DNA from: a bacterium | GTDB lineage: Bacteria; Sysuimicrobiota; Sysuimicrobiia; Sysuimicrobiales; Segetimicrobiaceae | Assembly (NCBI GenBank): GCA_035307765.1 | Contig: DATGHU010000040.1 | Span: 34,983 to 98,982, forward strand | Direction of reading: 5' to 3' | Length of the DNA stretch: 64,000 bases | Shown here: positions 60,357 to 64,000 of the stretch, one piece after another | How the letters are laid out: every line of letters begins with the position of its first letter | Position numbering within the stretch: the first letter of the stretch is position 1 | The notes under the pieces: generated by a model | Told to the model about the DNA's origin: nothing | Databases searched by the model: none | What the model saw: the letters and a program-made list of their open reading frames with translations, nothing else | Position numbers and translations under genes: made by a program

Positions 60357-62153
60357 CTATGCCTTGCGCACCCAGTCGGCGATGTTCCGAGTTTCACTGT
60401 CGAACGGGCTCATGTTCGCCCCCACCTCCAATGTCGTGGAGCGGGCGGAGACGAACTTCCGATCGATGAGCGGGAGCGACACGCCTTGCGCGACCACGAT
60501 GTCGTTCATCTTGATCCAGAGGGCGTCGTTCTTCTTCGGGTCCAGCTCGGACTGGGCGGTATCAAAGAGCTGGTTGTACTCCTTGTCCACCCAGCGGCAG
60601 ATGTCGAGGCCGGCCCAGTTGTTCTCCTTCTGCGCAATGTCCTTCGCCGGTTCGCCGCTGTAGAACCGGGCCATATACTGGTTGGGGAACGGGGAAGTGA
60701 AGGTGGAGGTGAACATCTCCACGTCCCGGTAGAAGTGGGCGTAGGTATCGTTGTTCCCCGGCGAGCTGCTGAAGAACACCCCCGCGTCCACCGACTGCAG
60801 GGTGGTGACGACGCCGAGCTTGCCCCACCCCGCCTTGACGATCTCCTGCTCCTTCTGCCGCAGCGTGTTGACGCTGGTGACGTAGGTCATCTGCATCTTC
60901 ACGCCGCCCTTTTGCCGGGTGCCGTCGCCCCCGCGCTGCCATCCCGCCTCGTCGAGCATCTGGTTGGCCTTGGCGATGTCGTACACCATCTTTGTATTCT
61001 TCGAGCTCAGCGAAGCGGGGGTGGTGAGGATGTTGGCGGTTCCATCCCCCTCCTCCCCGTAGAGCTGCTTGGCGATCGTGTCCCGGTCCAGGGCGAGGCC
61101 CAGCGCCTGCCGCACCTTCACATCGGCGAGGAATGGGTGCGGAGCCTTCGCCGAGGAGCGCTGGCCGTCGACCTCTTTGGTGGGATCGGACGTGTTGCAG
61201 TAGATCTGCTCGACCCCCGAGCCCCGTTCGGTGAACACCACACCCTTCCCGCCCTTGGTCATGGCCTCCAGCACCGGCCACTCCACCTGCAAGTTCCAGG
61301 CGTAGTCGTACTCGCCCGTCTCCAGCACCGCGCGCGCCGCCGACACCGCATCCCCGCCGCCCTTGATCTGCACCTGCGAAAACGCGGGTTTGTTGGGGTC
61401 GCGATAGTTCTCGTTGATCGAGTAGACCACCAGATCGCCCGGCCGGAAGGTGTCCACCTTGTAGGGCCCGGTCCCGAAGGACTTCAGGTTGAACGGGGCG
61501 TTGCGGGCGTTGTTGCCGACGTACGCGTCGAGGGCGTGGCGGGGAATGATCATCCCCTGCTCACCCACAAACGGCACGAACCAGGCCGGGGTCGCCGTCT
61601 TGAACGTGATCTTGACCGTGGCGGGATTGAGCGCCTCCACCTTCGCGACGTTGACGTAGGTCCCGTAGGTGGTCGCCGCGGTTTCCTTGTTCGACACGAA
61701 CTGGTAGGTGAACACCACATCGTCCGCGGTGAACGGGCGGCCGTCCGCCCACTTCACCCCCGGCTTCAGTTTGTAGGTAACCGACTTCCCGTCGGCCGCC
61801 ACACCGCCGTTGGCGCGGGACGGCACCTCGGCCGCCAGCACCGGGGTGAAGGCGCCGGCGGCGTTCACGGTCAAGAGCGGCTCCATGCAGACGCGGGAGG
61901 CGTGAAAGTCTTTGGTCCCCTGCGCCAGGTGAGGGTTGACGATCGTCGGCGCCTGCCAGTAGAGCAGCTTGATCACGCCGCTGTCCCCCCGCTTGCCCGC
62001 CGCCCGAGCGGGCTGGAGCCCGGCAGCGGCCAGCGTAGAGGCGATCGCGCTCGACCCGAGCCCGAGCATGGCCAAGCGGACGATCACCTCGCGGCGGGAA
62101 AGGCGCCCCGTCGCCCCCAGCGTCATGACGTGATGAATCTCATCCTTTCGCAT
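60357..62153 (-). CDS. ABC substrate-binding protein, family 5, Tat signal (first of tandem pair)
   Basis: A 598-residue paralog of the following gene, with the same Tat signal (LSRREVIVRLAMLGLGSSAI) and the same mature phrases: VIKLLYWQAPTIVNPHLAQG, GTGPYKVDTFRPGDLVVYSINENYRD, EYDYAWNLQVEWPVLE, VRQALGLALDRDTIAKQLYG. Differences cluster in short segments (for example AAATTYGTYVNVAKVEALNPATVKITF against AISYAYYQDVERVEPLDP), as in receptors diverging in ligand specificity. ATG at 62153 has GGAGG eight bases upstream, chosen over an earlier frame start at 62195. It heads the second importer operon. Confidence 0.94.
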   Translation of the reverse strand: MRKDEIHHVMTLGATGRLSRREVIVRLAMLGLGSSAIASTLAAAGLQPARAAGKRGDSGVIKLLYWQAPTIVNPHLAQGTKDFHASRVCMEPLLTVNAAGAFTPVLAAEVPSRANGGVAADGKSVTYKLKPGVKWADGRPFTADDVVFTYQFVSNKETAATTYGTYVNVAKVEALNPATVKITFKTATPAWFVPFVGEQGMIIPRHALDAYVGNNARNAPFNLKSFGTGPYKVDTFRPGDLVVYSINENYRDPNKPAFSQVQIKGGGDAVSAARAVLETGEYDYAWNLQVEWPVLEAMTKGGKGVVFTERGSGVEQIYCNTSDPTKEVDGQRSSAKAPHPFLADVKVRQALGLALDRDTIAKQLYGEEGDGTANILTTPASLSSKNTKMVYDIAKANQMLDEAGWQRGGDGTRQKGGVKMQMTYVTSVNTLRQKEQEIVKAGWGKLGVVTTLQSVDAGVFFSSSPGNNDTYAHFYRDVEMFTSTFTSPFPNQYMARFYSGEPAKDIAQKENNWAGLDICRWVDKEYNQLFDTAQSELDPKKNDALWIKMNDIVVAQGVSLPLIDRKFVSARSTTLEVGANMSPFDSETRNIADWVRKA

Positions 62154-62316
62154 CCCGCACCCTCCCCATGGTCCGGTGTGATGATAACGGCGCATCGAAG
62201 TGGCGCAGACCGGCCAGAAACAGGACCCCCTTTCGTCATATCCGCGGGAACTCCCTCCGCGGGGAGGCCGCGGTCTCCTCCCTATGATATTCCTACGGGT
62301 GCGGAGCGACCGGCGT

Positions 62317-62745
62317 TCACCCCGACGGGGACGAGGCGGGCTCCCCCGGGTCGGGCGCGGGATACGGCACGACGCTCTCCTGTTCGTTGGGATCGGTGCG
62401 GGCCAACACGGCGGTGCAGACCTCGGTCTCGCTGGGATTGTACGGGAGATGGGGCATGTTCGCCGGAATGTACAGCAGTTGGCCGGCCCGCACCGTCAGA
62501 TGCTGCCGCAGGCCCTCGCCGAACCACATCGCCGCCTCGCCGGAGAGCACGTAGATGGCGGTCTCGTGACGTTCGTGCGCATGCGGTTTGGCCCGAGCGC
62601 GCGGCGGGATGGTGACGAGATGCATGCAGAGCCCGGAGGAACCCACGCTCTCGGCCGAGATCCCGGCGAAGTAGTCGAGATCTTGCTTCCCGTGAAAGGT
62701 CGCATCCGGAGAAATGACGGTGCACGTCGCCCGCGGAGCCGGCAT
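62317..62745 (-). CDS. Cupin-domain protein
   Basis: A 142-residue single-domain cupin. Motif 1 reads KPHAHERHETAIYVLSGEAAMWFGEG, containing His-x-His-x(3)-His and the Glu, and motif 2 LLYIPANMPHLPYNPSETEVCTAVL with the last His. Such enzymes bind a divalent metal and may be dioxygenases, isomerases or sugar epimerases; the substrate is unknown. The ATG at 62745 has AGGGGG at better spacing than the GTG at 62754. It is 163 bp upstream of the binding-protein genes on the same strand and may be part of that transcript. Confidence 0.85.
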   Translation of the reverse strand: MPAPRATCTVISPDATFHGKQDLDYFAGISAESVGSSGLCMHLVTIPPRARAKPHAHERHETAIYVLSGEAAMWFGEGLRQHLTVRAGQLLYIPANMPHLPYNPSETEVCTAVLARTDPNEQESVVPYPAPDPGEPASSPSG

Positions 62746-62805
62746 GGGGGCCACCCCCTCTCCCCGGGTGAGTACGCCGCGGGGGCTGCCCCGACCTCCG
62801 GGTCT

Positions 62806-64000
62806 CTACCCCCCCTCGAAGAGCCGCTCGCCCCGGTGCAGGCGGGATGCGATCTGATAGGTCTGCCCTTGGGCGCGGACGGTCGGAGCGTGCGCGGCCA
62901 GGTAGCGGGCGGCGGCGATCAGCGGGGTGGCCCCGTGGGGGGTGTCCCGCAGCCGGGCGGAGAGGCGGACCGCAGCCTCGATCGTCTGGATCGTGTGGAA
63001 GTCCCTGTCCTCGCGCAACAACAGGGCACCGAGGACCGCCTGCAGCGCGTCGGGGCTCCCCCCGCTGTGGAGATACCGGGCGACCATCCCCCCGGCCTCC
63101 GCGACCTGCTGCTGGCGATCGAGCGCCTTCGGGAGCTCGCGGAGGATAGCCGCCGGGTCCTCGCGGGTTTCGGGATCGGGCAGATGGGCCGGCGGAACGT
63201 TCAAGAAGCGATCGAGGTAGACGCTGATCGCGGCATCGAAGACCCCCCGCATCAGCTCCGGCGACGCCGCACGGCGCACCCCTTGATGCACCGCGTTGGC
63301 GAAGGTGAACGTGTGCAGCGCCGTATCCCAATCGCCAAATTCGTTGCTGGTGTGAAACTGCGCGATGCGCGTCGCGGCCGCGGCGGACACGGTTGCGGCC
63401 AACGCCTCCTCCGGCGCCCCCTCGCGCAGCGCGTCGAGCAGCGCGTCGACGATCGCCTGGGGATCTGTCCCCAGCAGCACCGGCAGCAGAGCGTCTGTGC
63501 CCGTCCAGCGGCCGCCCCGCCCTTCTCGCCCCGCCGCGATCGCGGCGGGAACCTCCTCGAACGCTTCCTGCAGGATCCGGATCAGGTCCACCGGATGGCG
63601 CCAGGCGTTGTCCTCCTCCATCCGATCCGCCGTGGCGTAGCCTCGGATCAGGCTCGCCAGCACCGGCTCCGCATGCGCCCACCCCGCTTCGTCCAGCGCC
63701 TCAAACGCCTTATTCGTGAAGTCGAGGACGTGGCCGATCTGAATGAAACGATGGTCCGTCGCCGCCGCAAAGAGCATGTCCGCCATCCGTTGATGGTCGC
63801 ATCCGGCGCGAACCGCGGAGACCACGCACCGCTCCGCTCCCTCCGCATCGCGCACCTCCACGAACTGGCGGAGCCAGCGCTTGAGCGCGGCCGGCTCGAG
63901 GGTCGAGCCCGGCAGCGGCCGCAGGTCGAACCGGGGCGGGGCACCGTCGCAGTCGCGCGCCACCGCCGATAGGCCGTGGCACAGGGCGCGCGCGCGGTCG
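62806..64000 (-). CDS. Helical-repeat protein, partial at right edge
   Basis: The open frame runs through the window edge with no stop, so the N-terminus is outside; only about 397 C-terminal residues are seen. The GTG at 63963 is possible, but the codons before it (RARALCHGLSA) continue the same kind of helical sequence. The protein is helix-rich, alternating amphipathic segments such as RWLRQFVEVRDAEGAERCVVSAVRAG, ADMLFAAATDHRFIQIGHVLDFTNKAFEAL and HPVDLIRILQEAFEEVPAAIAAGREG. A His/Asp cluster (ADMLFAAATDHRFIQIGH) is notable. To my memory this resembles a family of helical proteins found next to Rieske proteins in soil actinobacteria, but no Rieske domain is seen here. Function unknown. Confidence 0.75.
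   Translation of the reverse strand, partial: DRARALCHGLSAVARDCDGAPPRFDLRPLPGSTLEPAALKRWLRQFVEVRDAEGAERCVVSAVRAGCDHQRMADMLFAAATDHRFIQIGHVLDFTNKAFEALDEAGWAHAEPVLASLIRGYATADRMEEDNAWRHPVDLIRILQEAFEEVPAAIAAGREGRGGRWTGTDALLPVLLGTDPQAIVDALLDALREGAPEEALAATVSAAAATRIAQFHTSNEFGDWDTALHTFTFANAVHQGVRRAASPELMRGVFDAAISVYLDRFLNVPPAHLPDPETREDPAAILRELPKALDRQQQVAEAGGMVARYLHSGGSPDALQAVLGALLLREDRDFHTIQTIEAAVRLSARLRDTPHGATPLIAAARYLAAHAPTVRAQGQTYQIASRLHRGERLFEGG

Noticed and set aside
58515-62615. A 1366-codon open frame on the plus strand
   Set aside because: It lies opposite the two tandem binding proteins, whose translations match a known family over their whole length. The frame is open in both because the paralogs share codon phase and high GC; its translation is Arg/Asp/Leu-rich with no domain.

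Overview
This is a high-GC (mid-60s percent by eye) bacterial chromosome segment with dense, mostly co-directional gene blocks, many GTG/TTG starts behind strong purine-rich ribosome binding sites, and two tRNA genes with encoded CCA. An AsmA-family protein suggests an outer membrane. Class V (archaeal-type) fructose-bisphosphatase, two proteins with copper-amine-oxidase-like N-terminal repeats, Tat-exported peptide-type binding proteins and MoxR/DUF58/VWA genes fit a deep-branching, probably uncultivated Terrabacteria-type lineage (Sysuimicrobiota/CSP1-3/ANGP1-like is my best guess, an inference only). Several broken genes suggest a metagenome assembly, real gene decay, or both.

Layout. 0-8 kb: a partial Tyr-rich membrane protein with an internal duplication, a glycosyltransferase, a polysaccharide deacetylase, two small secreted proteins, an ABM-like protein and AsmA. 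8-17 kb: typA, then an importer cassette (binding protein, two permeases, amidohydrolase) divergent from a flavin monooxygenase and a glyoxalase-like protein. 16.8-17.6 kb: tRNA-Arg(UCU), a decayed partial copy of it, and a repeat pair that may be an IS scar. 17.8-25 kb: a methyltransferase, a GAF/PP2C phosphatase, a GrdB-like oxidoreductase, a 5'-3' exonuclease and an M24 peptidase. 25-30 kb: a chromate-resistance locus (ChrB, a free-standing ChrB C-terminal domain, a beta-propeller, a truncated ChrA), a 2-hydroxyacid dehydrogenase and a broken DoxX. 30-38.5 kb: a COG4280-like membrane pair, a MoxR-DUF58-VWA-VWA operon, a PIG-L deacetylase and a large surface protein. 38.5-46 kb: a possible 20-residue membrane peptide, a PolB-type exonuclease, a decayed livF plus a PaaK-type ligase with paired frameshifts, a lower-GC island with a secreted glycosidase-like protein, tRNA-Pro(UGG) and a DUF885 peptidase. 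46-52 kb: a housekeeping block (rdgB, rph, RNase Z-like, cell-wall amidase, class V FBPase). 52.5-56.1 kb: a giant secreted Gly/Asn repeat protein resembling mycobacterial PE_PGRS. 56.5-64 kb: a second importer cassette with tandem paralogous binding proteins, a cupin, and a partial helical protein at the right edge.

How they work together. Two dipeptide-type ABC import systems lack their own ATPases here, so they probably share ATPases encoded elsewhere. The first sits with hydrolytic and oxidative enzymes and looks like an uptake-and-degradation module. The MoxR block is a tightly overlapping chaperone-type operon. The least explained elements are the giant glycine-rich surface protein, the duplicated Tyr-rich membrane protein, the split and decaying chromate locus, and the tRNA-Arg neighbourhood that looks like an old integration site.
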